Assembly (NCBI GenBank): GCA_002011125.2
Contig: MTMF02000009.1
Coordinates: forward strand, 1,208,989 to 1,272,988
DNA length: 64,000 bases
Source: Candidatus Hydrothermarchaeum profundi
Lineage (GTDB): Archaea > Hydrothermarchaeota > Hydrothermarchaeia > Hydrothermarchaeales > Hydrothermarchaeaceae
Direction: 5' to 3'
Under the pieces are notes generated by a model. It had not been told where the DNA came from, did no database searches, and saw only the letters and a program-made list of their open reading frames with translations. Shown here in pieces: positions 1 through 8,667 of this stretch; within the stretch, counting starts at the first letter, position 1, and every line of letters begins with the position of its first letter. Made by a program: the position numbers and the translations under genes.

Positions 1-573
1 TTATATTCTCTCAAGATGCAAAGAACATTAACAAGGGTTGAATCTGGAATTTATAAAGCTTTTCAAGAAAATAACCCAAGTTCATTTAAAATTTTTTTAA
101 TGATCAGGGACTTAACCGATTCATACATTTATTTTTATCTCGGAGATAACCCCGGTACAGTTCACATGGGTCAAGATTATAGGATAGGTTTTACATGGTA
201 TGGCGGAAGTCTTTACTACTTCGATACTAATAATGATAGGGTGGCTATTGCTTCTGGTCTTAAGCCGAATACTTGGTATGAGATTACGATTAGGAATATT
301 GACTATTCTGCAGATACCTATGACATATATCTTGATGGAGAATTAAAGATGGAAAATGCTCCGTTTAGGAGCTCTGAGGGCAATATAACGCATTTACAAA
401 TAGACTTAGACATGTGGCGAACCAGAACTTTTTATGTAGATTACATACAGTCACCAGTAAGCGATGAAAATAGGGGTCATGGTAATGACCCTGACGGTTC
501 TGATGAAGAAAATCCAGGACAAGGTTGCGATCACAAAAATGATAACGGAAATAAAAAGCGTTGCTCAACCTAA
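1..573 (+). CDS. LamG/concanavalin-like lectin domain protein, 5' truncated by window edge
   Basis: The frame is open from base 1, so the first ATG at 16 is probably internal and the gene begins upstream of the window. The visible 190 residues look like the end of a concanavalin A-like jelly-roll: alternating beta-strand segments with 'PNTWYEITIRN' and 'YDIYLDGEL', a pattern common in LamG-type carbohydrate or protein-binding domains. The last 40 residues are a low-complexity hydrophilic tail rich in Asp, Asn, Gly and Lys with two cysteines. A surface or secreted binding protein is inferred from the fold and from the neighbouring glycosylation island. The family assignment is tentative because the N-terminus is missing. 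Confidence 0.5.
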   Translation, partial: LYSLKMQRTLTRVESGIYKAFQENNPSSFKIFLMIRDLTDSYIYFYLGDNPGTVHMGQDYRIGFTWYGGSLYYFDTNNDRVAIASGLKPNTWYEITIRNIDYSADTYDIYLDGELKMENAPFRSSEGNITHLQIDLDMWRTRTFYVDYIQSPVSDENRGHGNDPDGSDEENPGQGCDHKNDNGNKKRCST

Positions 574-1265
574 AGAATACAATCCCAAAAGTCTATAAAT
601 GCAAAATAATAGCTACCTGAAAGTAGAGGATATACTCTATGGGACTCATAGCTATTGGGCATAAAAATATAGTGGAGGTAAAAATCCTAAAGGGCAAGTT
701 TAGATTCTCGTGCATTAACCTATATTGACTATTAAAGGCCAATTTTCGTGCATTAAAAATTCTTGAGGATATATAAAACCTCTTCATTATAGGTTTCTAG
801 AAGCAGAAGCTTAGTAGAAAAAAACGTAAAGTTAAAAGGGATACCTCAAAAAGGTAGATCTAAATGTTATGTGTACTGAAGAAATTCTTTCTAACGTAAA
901 AAATTAAAGTTTGTTCTAATCCTATACTCCCGCTGGGTGGTTATTGATCCGCGAGTTATTACAACTTCAAATAGCGATAGAATGCTTGTCATATAAATTT
1001 CATAGGTTCCTATTCCACAAGAGTGTAAGGATTGCTTGAATCATTATGGCAGATGCTCTTGAAATCCATGAAATATCTAATGTTAAATTAATATTGAGTA
1101 ATTTAGCATGCTCTCCCCTCGAATATTAGCCATTAGCTATTAGGTTCAAAATAAGAAATTTTGAGTACTATGTTTTTTCCTCAATAATATTTGGTAAACT
1201 ATGGTATTGCACTGGTTCAGATATTAACTAAAGATGATCCCTATAAATATCTACAGATATGAACT
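574..1265. other. 692-bp gap with no convincing gene
   Basis: AT-rich sequence between the lectin-like gene and the FrhB-like gene. A 64-codon frame on the minus strand (593-787) has no recognisable motif. The 10-mer TCGTGCATTA occurs twice (708-717 and 746-755). Short in-frame scraps around 925-1060 are broken by stops. The stretch looks like decayed sequence rather than regulatory DNA, but I cannot assign it. Confidence 0.4.
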
Positions 1266-2396
1266 TTATTTAAAACTTTTTTGTAAAAAAGGAAGAAAGG
1301 GACTTGACAAAGAATACTTTGACTTACTGGTTTCTGTAAGTTTTTTGGTTGTCCTCAAAATACATGATTTGGGTTTCCATTTTTCATTTTGATCCATACT
1401 TGTCACTAAGGCCTTTTTTATTTTTCTTGTCTCAAGACCGAATTTTATGAGTGAAGTTACTACTCCTCCATCTTGTGAGTTTTTAAGAATTTCCTGCATT
1501 GTTGAACGTGCTGAATAAATCTTCTTTGCATCACTGTTTGTATAAAATTTTGTAATTAACTGGATCTCATCGCATCCAAAAGCAAGATTAGCCTTAGGGC
1601 ATATTATGAAACATGCTCCACATATTTTTTTATGGCATTCCCCCTTTATCCTAGGAAGTTCTCCTTCAAATTCAAAAGCTTGTGTTGGGCAGATGGAAGC
1701 ACAAGCTCCACATTTTATACAAATATTTCGTGAAATTACGAAAAAATCTAATACATAGCAGTTTTGATTAACCGTTAATTCATAAATTTCCTTCTTTTTT
1801 ATGTCAGAGAAGTTATTATAAAAAATCGGAAGTCCTTCCAGATGTTTATTCATCTCTTTGATTGCAGATTCTCTCTTTTTTATATCCATTTTTCTAATCC
1901 TATCTAACTGTTTCTTATCAACTTCAGAAACTTCTATGTATCCTCTGCGAATAGCTTCCAATACAAAACTTGACCCTTTTTCAGAGCGTGTTATTAAGGT
2001 TGACCATCCTGTTGGAGAACCCATTGAACCCACAGAGATATCAGAAAAGTTAGAACTAAAATCTGAGCAAATTCTACAGCCTTCATGTACCAATTTTCTG
2101 AGTTCATATATCTCAAGGTCTATTCTTTCGTCTCCAAAAAATAATTCTATCGAGTTATTTTCAATTGTCATTTTAGTAAGACAGTTTATTTCTCTTACTT
2201 CTTCAATTAATTTCTTCAAATATTTGTACTCTATATTTTCCTTACAGAACAGACCTATTGTTATATCTATATCTTTAAACCAGCTTAAACTTTGGAATGC
2301 AACTGAATCCGTGCTATCTTCTTTGAGATTATATTGATAAAAGCTCTGAATTTTCCTGATAGCTTGTATATGGCAGGGGAGTCCAACAAATAACAT
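1266..2396 (-). CDS. FrhB-family F420-linked iron-sulfur protein with permuted or truncated domains
   Basis: Related to the beta subunit of F420-reducing hydrogenases/dehydrogenases, which carry two 4Fe-4S clusters and flavin. The usual order is 4Fe-4S, FrhB_N, FrhB_C. Here the protein starts inside FrhB_C (residues 1-155, 'VGLPCHIQAIRK', 'EGCRICSDFSSNFSDISVGSMG'). Two clusters follow (C226, C229, C232, C236 and C254, C259, C262, C266), then FrhB_N ('SQDGGVVTSLIKFGL', residues 307-320), ending just after 'SKYSLSSP'. That end is the point where FrhB_C would normally continue. An in-frame stop lies close upstream of the ATG, so the frame cannot be extended. It may be a remnant of a tandem FrhB protein, or a real circular permutation. 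The CxxCxxCxxxCP motifs are intact. Confidence 0.6.
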   Translation of the reverse strand: MLFVGLPCHIQAIRKIQSFYQYNLKEDSTDSVAFQSLSWFKDIDITIGLFCKENIEYKYLKKLIEEVREINCLTKMTIENNSIELFFGDERIDLEIYELRKLVHEGCRICSDFSSNFSDISVGSMGSPTGWSTLITRSEKGSSFVLEAIRRGYIEVSEVDKKQLDRIRKMDIKKRESAIKEMNKHLEGLPIFYNNFSDIKKKEIYELTVNQNCYVLDFFVISRNICIKCGACASICPTQAFEFEGELPRIKGECHKKICGACFIICPKANLAFGCDEIQLITKFYTNSDAKKIYSARSTMQEILKNSQDGGVVTSLIKFGLETRKIKKALVTSMDQNEKWKPKSCILRTTKKLTETSKSKYSLSSPFLPFLQKSFK

Positions 2397-2484
2397 ATTT
2401 TGTGATGAGGTTTTTTAACTTTAAAATTATTTTTGTTAGAGTAGAGCTCTATGTGTTATTTAATGTTAATATTTATTTAATCTT

Positions 2485-2495
2485 ACATATAAAGA
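2485..2495 (+). promoter_or_regulatory. Probable TATA box for the 2514 operon
   Basis: The sequence CATATAAAG is centred about 25 bp upstream of the ATG at 2514, the spacing expected for an archaeal promoter with a leaderless or very short-leader transcript. A second AT-rich block lies at 2468-2481. Confidence 0.35.
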
Positions 2496-2513
2496 ATATT
2501 TAGAGTGATTTTA

Positions 2514-3905
2514 ATGAAGGTTACATTGATTAATCCTATGATATCTCGGAAAGAACTAAGGTGGGATATTGAGGGATCTTACCCTCCATTAGGGCTTTGT
2601 TATATAGCTTCTGTATTAGAGGAAAAAGGTCATAAGGTAAACATAATAGATGCGGAATGCCTCCATTTATCTGGAAAAGAACTTGAGGCGGAATTAAAGA
2701 GACAAAGTCCTGATATTGTAGGTATCACTTCAGTTACACCAAAATATGAGAGATTTGTTGAAACGATTAAAGTAGTAGAAAAAATAGATAGAGAGATACC
2801 TATTGTACTAGGGGGGCCCCATGCTACTCAAGTTCCAATAGAAACAATGCAAAGCTTGAGTGAAGTAGACTTTTTGGTAAGAGATGAAGGCGAGCATACT
2901 ATGGCAGAGTTGGTGCATGCCATTGAAAAAGATATTCCTTTTAATGAAATAAAAGGGTTGGTCTACAGGAAAAATGGAAAGATAAAATGTAATGAGCGAA
3001 GACCGTTTATAGAAAATCTCGATGAACTTCCGTTCCCTGCAAGACATTTGATTCCAGATCTTAAAAGATATAAACTACCTTTTAGATATAAGAGACTTCC
3101 CGTTACTACTATGATAACTAGTAGAGGATGTCCGTTTGGTTGTTTATTTTGTGATAGGATTTTCGGGAAAAAATATAGGATGCATTCTGCAGATTACGTT
3201 ATTGAAGAAATCGAGCACCTTATTGAACGATATAAAATTAGGGAAATTCATTTCGTCGATGATATGTTTCTTCTAGATCATAAAAGGACTGAAGAAATAT
3301 GCAAAAAGATAATAGATAGAGGTATTGATATCTCATGGTCTTGTAATGGAAGGATTAATACGATGAGCAAAGAACACGCTAAATTAATAAAAAAAGCAGG
3401 ATGTTGGTATGTGAGTTTTGGAATTGAAAGTGGGAATCAAAGGATTTTGAATTTTATTAGGAAAGGCACTACTTTATCCCAAATTAAAAAAGTTGTAGGT
3501 TGGACGCATGAGGCTGGGATTTGGACTAAAGGATATTTTATGATAGGGCATCCAACTGATGATGAAGAAAGTATTAGGGATACAATAGAATTTGCAAAAT
3601 CATTGCCGCTAGATTCTGTCCAATTTAGTATAACGGTACCTTATCCAGGGACAGAATTATATGAAATTGCTCCAAATTATGGTCATTTTGAATATCAAAA
3701 CTATTCTAAGATGTCAGGGCATTCAAATGAACCTGTATTTGTTCCAAATGGTTTAACAAAGGATTTTTTAATAGAAATTCAAAAAAAAGCTTATAAAGAA
3801 TTTTATTTAAGGCCCTCATATATCCTAAGAAATATTCTTAAAATACGAGATTTGACTTCTCTTAAAAAATACTTAGAGAGAGGGCTTACTTATATTAAGG
3901 CATAA
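2514..3905 (+). CDS. B12-binding-type radical SAM protein
   Basis: About 463 residues in the two-domain layout of the cobalamin-binding radical SAM family. An N-terminal Rossmann-like B12-binding domain (about 1-150, 'PPLGLCYIASVLEEKGHKVNIIDAE', 'IVLGGPHATQVP') is followed by the radical SAM core with C206, C210 and C213 in 'SRGCPFGCLFC'. I see no canonical DxHxxG cobalamin-ligand motif. A GTG at 2505 is in frame, but the ATG at 2514 is preceded by AGAGTGAT and is preferred. Family members methylate or rearrange unactivated carbons; the substrate here is unknown, with a lipid or sugar suggested by the neighbours. First gene of a tight co-directional run to 9596. The C-terminal 'KEFYLRPSYILRNILKIRDLTSL' resembles that of the radical SAM protein at 13413-14864. 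Confidence 0.85.
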   Translation: MKVTLINPMISRKELRWDIEGSYPPLGLCYIASVLEEKGHKVNIIDAECLHLSGKELEAELKRQSPDIVGITSVTPKYERFVETIKVVEKIDREIPIVLGGPHATQVPIETMQSLSEVDFLVRDEGEHTMAELVHAIEKDIPFNEIKGLVYRKNGKIKCNERRPFIENLDELPFPARHLIPDLKRYKLPFRYKRLPVTTMITSRGCPFGCLFCDRIFGKKYRMHSADYVIEEIEHLIERYKIREIHFVDDMFLLDHKRTEEICKKIIDRGIDISWSCNGRINTMSKEHAKLIKKAGCWYVSFGIESGNQRILNFIRKGTTLSQIKKVVGWTHEAGIWTKGYFMIGHPTDDEESIRDTIEFAKSLPLDSVQFSITVPYPGTELYEIAPNYGHFEYQNYSKMSGHSNEPVFVPNGLTKDFLIEIQKKAYKEFYLRPSYILRNILKIRDLTSLKKYLERGLTYIKA

Positions 3906-3922
3906 ATCAAAAAAGGTCTTTT

Positions 3923-4822
3923 ATGTTAGGGATCACAATAACTTTTTTGTTCTATTTTTTAACAGCTCTTTTTGTAAATATTATTGCTTTGCTCGTTCTA
4001 TCGTTTAGATTTCAAATAATAATGAATTCTCTAAACGAAAGACTCTCCCTTCTGAATTCATTTAATTCTCTTTGCTTTGTACAATTTACAAGTTATCTCA
4101 CTCCATTCAGAAGTGGTTCTGTTATAACAAGACCCTTAGCTATAAAGTTGCTTTCGGGGAATCCTATAAGAAAATCAGTAGTGCCTTCACTGTTCGAGCA
4201 ACTTTATGATCTGGGCTGGCAAATGTTGATACTGCCTTTTCTTTTACTAGTTGCAGGTGAAAAAAAACTACTCAATAATGCAATATTTGAGATTACTATT
4301 CTCTTATTGATGATTATAATATTTTCTTTTATCCTCAAGGATTATGAAAGTTATATTGAATTTATTTGGAAACTGAAAAATATTTTTCCAAATTTTATTA
4401 AAAGAAAAGTTATAAAGATCGGGGTAACTAAAAAAAATATAAAAAATATGATTAAAGAAATTTCTATATTTACGTCAAATAAGAATTTAATAATTAGAAT
4501 TTCAATTCTTACGCTTGTGTTAATTATCATTTTACCATTTATTGTACAATTAGCAGGCTCAATGTATTCACTAAAAATTTCTTATCAAAAATCTTTTCTA
4601 ATTTACTGGATATCAATGATAATCGGAAGACTATCAGGCATCCCTGGCGGCTTTGGGTCAAGAGATGTAACAATGATAGGTCTGTTAAATCTTTATTCTA
4701 TTGATTCAATTTTAGCAGTTAAAATCACTTTAGTGTATAGAATAATAGCTATGTTGCCTCATATAGTAGTAGGCGGATTTTTATCCTTATATTTCGGAAA
4801 AAAAATATATTCCCGTGTTTAA
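3923..4822 (+). CDS. UPF0104 / flippase-like multi-TM protein
   Basis: A 299-residue integral membrane protein with about 7-8 hydrophobic segments from residue 3 onward. It shows the pattern of the lysylphosphatidylglycerol-synthase TM / UPF0104 family: 'QFTSYLTPFRSGSVITRPLAIKLLSG' near the second helix and 'IGRLSGIPGGFGSRDVTMIGLL' in the C-terminal half. Archaeal members sit in glycosylation and lipid loci; some are proposed to act on dolichol-linked sugars, but the exact activity is not established. It starts 17 bp after the radical SAM gene with AGGT just upstream and ends 16 bp before the next start, so it is probably co-transcribed. Confidence 0.75.
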   Translation: MLGITITFLFYFLTALFVNIIALLVLSFRFQIIMNSLNERLSLLNSFNSLCFVQFTSYLTPFRSGSVITRPLAIKLLSGNPIRKSVVPSLFEQLYDLGWQMLILPFLLLVAGEKKLLNNAIFEITILLLMIIIFSFILKDYESYIEFIWKLKNIFPNFIKRKVIKIGVTKKNIKNMIKEISIFTSNKNLIIRISILTLVLIIILPFIVQLAGSMYSLKISYQKSFLIYWISMIIGRLSGIPGGFGSRDVTMIGLLNLYSIDSILAVKITLVYRIIAMLPHIVVGGFLSLYFGKKIYSRV

Positions 4823-4826
4823 CTTC

Positions 4827-4834
4827 AAGGTGAT
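4827..4834 (+). promoter_or_regulatory. Ribosome binding site deciding the 4839 start
   Basis: AAGGTGAT lies 4 nt before the ATG at 4839. It matches the archaeal anti-Shine-Dalgarno and argues against the in-frame GTG at 4815. Confidence 0.6.
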
Positions 4835-4838
4835 ACTA

Positions 4839-6314
4839 ATGCATAGAAAAGAGTTTTATTCTTCTCAGATTAAGAAATTTTTTCCAAAACTACTAACCCT
4901 CCAAGATATTAGAAAAAACTCAGATACCTATGGATGTTTTGATCTTCCTTATTGGGAGGGCGAAATAGATTTCCCCAATGCGAGATGGCAAGAAGCTGTA
5001 GCGGCTATATCTTGGTTATATCTAAAAAAAAAAGATCGGATATTAGGAAAAAGAATAGAAGGTGGAATTTCCTTTTGGAAATCTCTACAAAATAAAGATG
5101 GGTCATTTCCAGAATATAATAAGAGAGATAGAAGTTTTTCTGCAACAGCTTTTTCTTCGTTAGCTGTTGCGTTAGCAATAAGACTAACTAATAACAACGA
5201 AGAGGAATGGCTCGACGCTTTATATAAAGCCGGTAAATGGTTGGCAAAGAATAACGAGCATATATACCTGAATCAACAGGCAGCAGCTTCATTAGCTCTT
5301 TTATATATATATTATCTTACTAAAGAGGAAAAATTTCTAGATGAATCGGAAAAAAAATTAAATGAAATTCTTAGAAATCAAACTGAGGATGGGTATTATC
5401 CAGAGAAAAAAGGCCTAGATTTAAGCTATTCTTCTCTTACTTTGGCTTTATTAGGAAACTATTATGTTAATGTAAAAGATCGCAGGATAATTAATTCAGC
5501 AAAAAAATTTATCAGTTTTGCGTCACATTTTATTTTTCCTGACGGTTCTTTCGGAGGCTACTACAATACAAGGACGGTAGGATGGTTAATTTTAGATGGT
5601 TTCGAAATTTTTTCTAAAAGTATTCCTCTGTCTAATTTTTTATTAGAAAAAATAACTAAGGCACATGTTGAACAAATTTGCAGGATAGAACATCTGCCGG
5701 ATAATCGCCACTTATGTACTGATTTAATTTGGTTATGCTTGGCGTATGATCACTGTAAAAATAAATTCCAAATGCCAGTTGTGGACTTTCCTGAGAGAAA
5801 GATTTTCAACGCAAGTAATATTAAAATAATTAGGAATAGAAACTACATCATTATTACTGATATGTCAGAAGAAAGACTGTTTTCACTCTGGACTACTAAT
5901 GGTTTTAGGATATTTGTTAATCCATTTGAAAGAGAGGAAAAAAAAGTTTCGCCGCTTATAAGGAGGTTCGGTGTCCACAAGTTAAGAAGATTTAAATACC
6001 TCAAATTCAAAAAATTTACAACACCCTTAAAGATTAGTATGCTGTCTAACGAGAGGGTAGTATTAACAGGTGATAAAATAATCTTAGCAACAAGACCAAA
6101 CGAACTCTCGATTTCAGGGAATAACTTTAATATGTTGAGATTATCAAGTAAAGATGGTTATATTGTTATTAAAATCGAAGATGGTGATTTGAGTTATCTT
6201 GATAGAGGAGTAATATCAGTTTCTGATTCCATTTTTTATGGTGATAAAGCTTTACATTTCATTGAAGTATTCTCGGTAGATAAAAAAAATATTAACTTTC
6301 ATTTGATAATATGA
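4839..6314 (+). CDS. Alpha/alpha-toroid protein with QW-like repeats, function unknown
   Basis: About 491 residues. The N-terminal two thirds is helical, with three glycine-aspartate motifs of the prenyltransferase / squalene-cyclase toroid type: 'SLQNKDGSFPEYN', 'NQTEDGYYPEKKG' and 'IFPDGSFGGYY'. These resemble QW motifs (Q-x2-DG-S/Y-F/Y). The cyclase catalytic signatures DxDD and DCTAE are not visible, so cyclisation is not supported. The last 150 residues are beta-rich; a toroid plus beta-sandwich layout also occurs in polysaccharide lyases such as heparinase II/III, but I see no lyase motif and no signal peptide. The gene overlaps the next GT2 start by 4 bp, so the product likely works in the same pathway as the radical SAM protein and the glycosyltransferases. 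Confidence 0.55.
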   Translation: MHRKEFYSSQIKKFFPKLLTLQDIRKNSDTYGCFDLPYWEGEIDFPNARWQEAVAAISWLYLKKKDRILGKRIEGGISFWKSLQNKDGSFPEYNKRDRSFSATAFSSLAVALAIRLTNNNEEEWLDALYKAGKWLAKNNEHIYLNQQAAASLALLYIYYLTKEEKFLDESEKKLNEILRNQTEDGYYPEKKGLDLSYSSLTLALLGNYYVNVKDRRIINSAKKFISFASHFIFPDGSFGGYYNTRTVGWLILDGFEIFSKSIPLSNFLLEKITKAHVEQICRIEHLPDNRHLCTDLIWLCLAYDHCKNKFQMPVVDFPERKIFNASNIKIIRNRNYIIITDMSEERLFSLWTTNGFRIFVNPFEREEKKVSPLIRRFGVHKLRRFKYLKFKKFTTPLKISMLSNERVVLTGDKIILATRPNELSISGNNFNMLRLSSKDGYIVIKIEDGDLSYLDRGVISVSDSIFYGDKALHFIEVFSVDKKNINFHLII

Positions 6315-7300
6315 TTTCAGAGTACCCGTTTATTTCAATAGTTATAATTACTCAAAATGAAGAAAAAAATATTAAAGACTGTCTAGATTCTATTATGGCT
6401 ATAGATTATCCCAAAGAAAGATATGAGATAATCATAGTGGATAGTTCTTCTGATAAAACTGCCGAAATAGCTAATAAATATAGTGTAAAAATTTTAAAAA
6501 CCAGTCCTAATAATTTTGCTTTTTCACGAAATATAGGAATTAACGAAGCTAAGGGAGAATTTGTAGCTTTTACTGATGCTGATTGTATTGTGCCTAGAGA
6601 TTGGCTAAAAACCTTAGTAAAAAATTTTGATAGTAATACGGCTGGAGTTGGAGGAAATGCATTTCCACCTAAGAATTCAACTTACTTTGGAAAATGTGTT
6701 GCAAGTCTAGGATTTCCTGCAGGTGGTTCTATTGGTCTAGATAGCCTCGTCAAAAAAATAGATAGTGGGGTTAGTGCACTATCTACATGCAATGCTATCT
6801 TTAAAAAAGATGTGATTTGTAAAATTGGAGGGTTTAATGAAAAATTAAATTATGGTGGAGAAGATTTTGATTTATCCCGAAGGCTGAGAAGTAAGGGGTA
6901 TATTTTAAAATATGAGCCAAAATCGTATGTTTACCATAAGCCTAGAGAAACCATTGCCGAATTTTTAAAATGGAATTATCGTAGGGGTAAAGCCAAATAT
7001 AAATACAATAAATTAAATTCTTTATTTGTTTTCTTAAATCCTTTTTCAATAACTTGGATTGGCTTTTTATTTTTTCTGAGTTTGGTTAATATAAGATACT
7101 CTCTTTTTTTTATACTCTGCATATGGCTCTTTACAATATTAGTGATGTTTTTAGGTACTAAGAGGTATAGGATGTTAATAAGCCGTAGAAAAAAAAGTGG
7201 TATAGATCTACCCTCTATTTTTATTACTGTAGCATTTTTATTTTATCTAAGACAAATGTTTTTAAACTTAGGCCAAATGAGGGAGATGCTTTCTAAATGA
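6311..7300 (+). CDS. GT2 family glycosyltransferase with C-terminal membrane segments
   Basis: A GT-A fold inverting transferase: 'PFISIVIITQNEEKNIKDCLDSI' at the N-terminus, DAD at residues 89-91 for nucleotide-sugar/metal binding, and 'GGEDFDLSRRLRSKGY' carrying the ED acceptor-site motif. Two to three hydrophobic helices (about 240-329) anchor it to the membrane. The paralogue at 12428-13294 shares the unusual 'LGFPAGGS' motif in the middle. Start and stop overlap the neighbours by 4 bp on both sides (ATGA junctions), implying translational coupling with the toroid gene and the nitroreductase fusion. Confidence 0.88.
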   Translation: MISEYPFISIVIITQNEEKNIKDCLDSIMAIDYPKERYEIIIVDSSSDKTAEIANKYSVKILKTSPNNFAFSRNIGINEAKGEFVAFTDADCIVPRDWLKTLVKNFDSNTAGVGGNAFPPKNSTYFGKCVASLGFPAGGSIGLDSLVKKIDSGVSALSTCNAIFKKDVICKIGGFNEKLNYGGEDFDLSRRLRSKGYILKYEPKSYVYHKPRETIAEFLKWNYRRGKAKYKYNKLNSLFVFLNPFSITWIGFLFFLSLVNIRYSLFFILCIWLFTILVMFLGTKRYRMLISRRKKSGIDLPSIFITVAFLFYLRQMFLNLGQMREMLSK

Positions 7301-8667
7301 CGAAGTTATTCCTAGAGGATGTATTAAAAAAAAGGAGAAGCATTAGAAAATTCAAAAAAGAAAAAATAGATTTAGCACTGATTCGGGAGGTAGTGGAAGC
7401 TGGGAGGTGGGCTCCCTCTGCATGCAATATGCAACATTGGGAATTTGTAGTAATAACTGATGAGAAAAAAATCAAAAATATATACGAGAAAGCTGGAGGA
7501 CAAAATATAATAAAAAATGCACCAGCGATTATTGCTGTTTTTTTCCATAAAGAATTAAACTCACAAAATTACGCTAATATCCAATCAGCATCAGCAGCAG
7601 TGCAAAATATGCTATTAAAAGCTTATGAGTTGGGTTTGGGAACATGTTGGGTCTGTGGTTTTGGAGATAAAAAGGAAATTAAAAAATTATTAAAGGCACC
7701 TGAAAATTTTGAACTTTTATGCTTAGTTTTGATAGGAAAGCCTTTGGAAGAACCTTACCCTCCCCCCTCAAGAAGACCATTATCGAAAATAATCTATTTA
7801 AATGAGTTCTCTCCTACTCCTCCTAAATTTCCCACGGGGATAAGAACTTCTTTATGGGATATTAGTGAAGTTTTGGAGTATCAAAAATACTCCTCTAGGG
7901 CAGGTGGACTGGGGAAAGATTATGAAAAATATGACGCTGAAGAAATAGAGGCGATTAGAGAGACTCTAAAAAAAATCTTACCGCGAGATAAATTAAGGAT
8001 CTTGTCTCTTTACTCCTATGATGGGACAATATTAAAAAAAATTATGAAAATCTTTGAAAACCATGAAATGTTTGATCTTGAGTTAAGTAAGGAAGCTTGT
8101 CTTTATATTGAAAGTAAAGTGGGGTATATGAATTTTTCAGTAGGAGCCCTCAAATTGCCATTTAAAAAAGAATCCTTTGATATTATAGTAGCGATTTTTT
8201 CTTTAGAAAAGATACCACAATGGGAAAAACTTATAGAAGACTCTTACTTTTTTTTAAAAAGAAACGGTAAAATGATAATATTCTTTAAAAATAGCATTTC
8301 ATTATATGGATTGATATATCTTGGGATTGAAAAAATATTAAAAGTTAGAGATGTTCAGAGTTTTTATAGCTCTGGGCCATTTGAACCTATTAATTCAATA
8401 AAACTGAAAAAAATTTTGGTAAAATATGGTTTTTATCTAAAAACGAAAGGATTCTTTTTGGTACCTCCAGATGTATTGATCTATTCAAAAAAAATAGATA
8501 GATATTTAAAACGTCATGGAAAAGAGATATCTCATTTTAAGTTCTTATTGAAATATATAGCAAGTATATTGGTATATTTATTTAGAATAACGAAAAGAGT
8601 TAGGTTAACGGAAATATCATCCACTATGCTGATAATAGCAGAAAAAATAGATAATAGATATTTATGA
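7297..8667 (+). CDS. Nitroreductase-methyltransferase-like fusion protein
   Basis: Residues 1-165 are a complete FMN-dependent nitroreductase-family domain: 'RRSIRKFKKEKID', 'AGRWAPSACNMQHWEFVVI', 'SAAVQNMLLKAYELGLGTCWV' and the end motif 'RRPLSKIIYLNEFS'. Residues about 180-456 look like a class I SAM methyltransferase: 'ALKLPFKKESFDIIVAIFSLEKIPQWEKLIEDSYFFLKRNGKMIIFF' fits motifs post-I to III. Motif I, however, reads 'ILSLYSYDGTILKKI' with no GxGxG, so SAM binding is doubtful. Members of the first family reduce nitro groups, quinones or C=C bonds or dehalogenate. The fusion is unusual and lies between two GT2 genes, with 4-bp overlaps at both ends, suggesting tailoring of a glycolipid or lipid carrier. 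Confidence 0.75.
   Translation: MTKLFLEDVLKKRRSIRKFKKEKIDLALIREVVEAGRWAPSACNMQHWEFVVITDEKKIKNIYEKAGGQNIIKNAPAIIAVFFHKELNSQNYANIQSASAAVQNMLLKAYELGLGTCWVCGFGDKKEIKKLLKAPENFELLCLVLIGKPLEEPYPPPSRRPLSKIIYLNEFSPTPPKFPTGIRTSLWDISEVLEYQKYSSRAGGLGKDYEKYDAEEIEAIRETLKKILPRDKLRILSLYSYDGTILKKIMKIFENHEMFDLELSKEACLYIESKVGYMNFSVGALKLPFKKESFDIIVAIFSLEKIPQWEKLIEDSYFFLKRNGKMIIFFKNSISLYGLIYLGIEKILKVRDVQSFYSSGPFEPINSIKLKKILVKYGFYLKTKGFFLVPPDVLIYSKKIDRYLKRHGKEISHFKFLLKYIASILVYLFRITKRVRLTEISSTMLIIAEKIDNRYL

Noticed and set aside
593-787. 64-codon minus-strand frame
   Set aside because: No motif, no ribosome binding site, and a composition like non-coding AT-rich DNA.
1266-2396. Functional F420-reducing hydrogenase locus
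   Set aside because: No hydrogenase large or small subunit nearby, and the FrhB domains are out of order.
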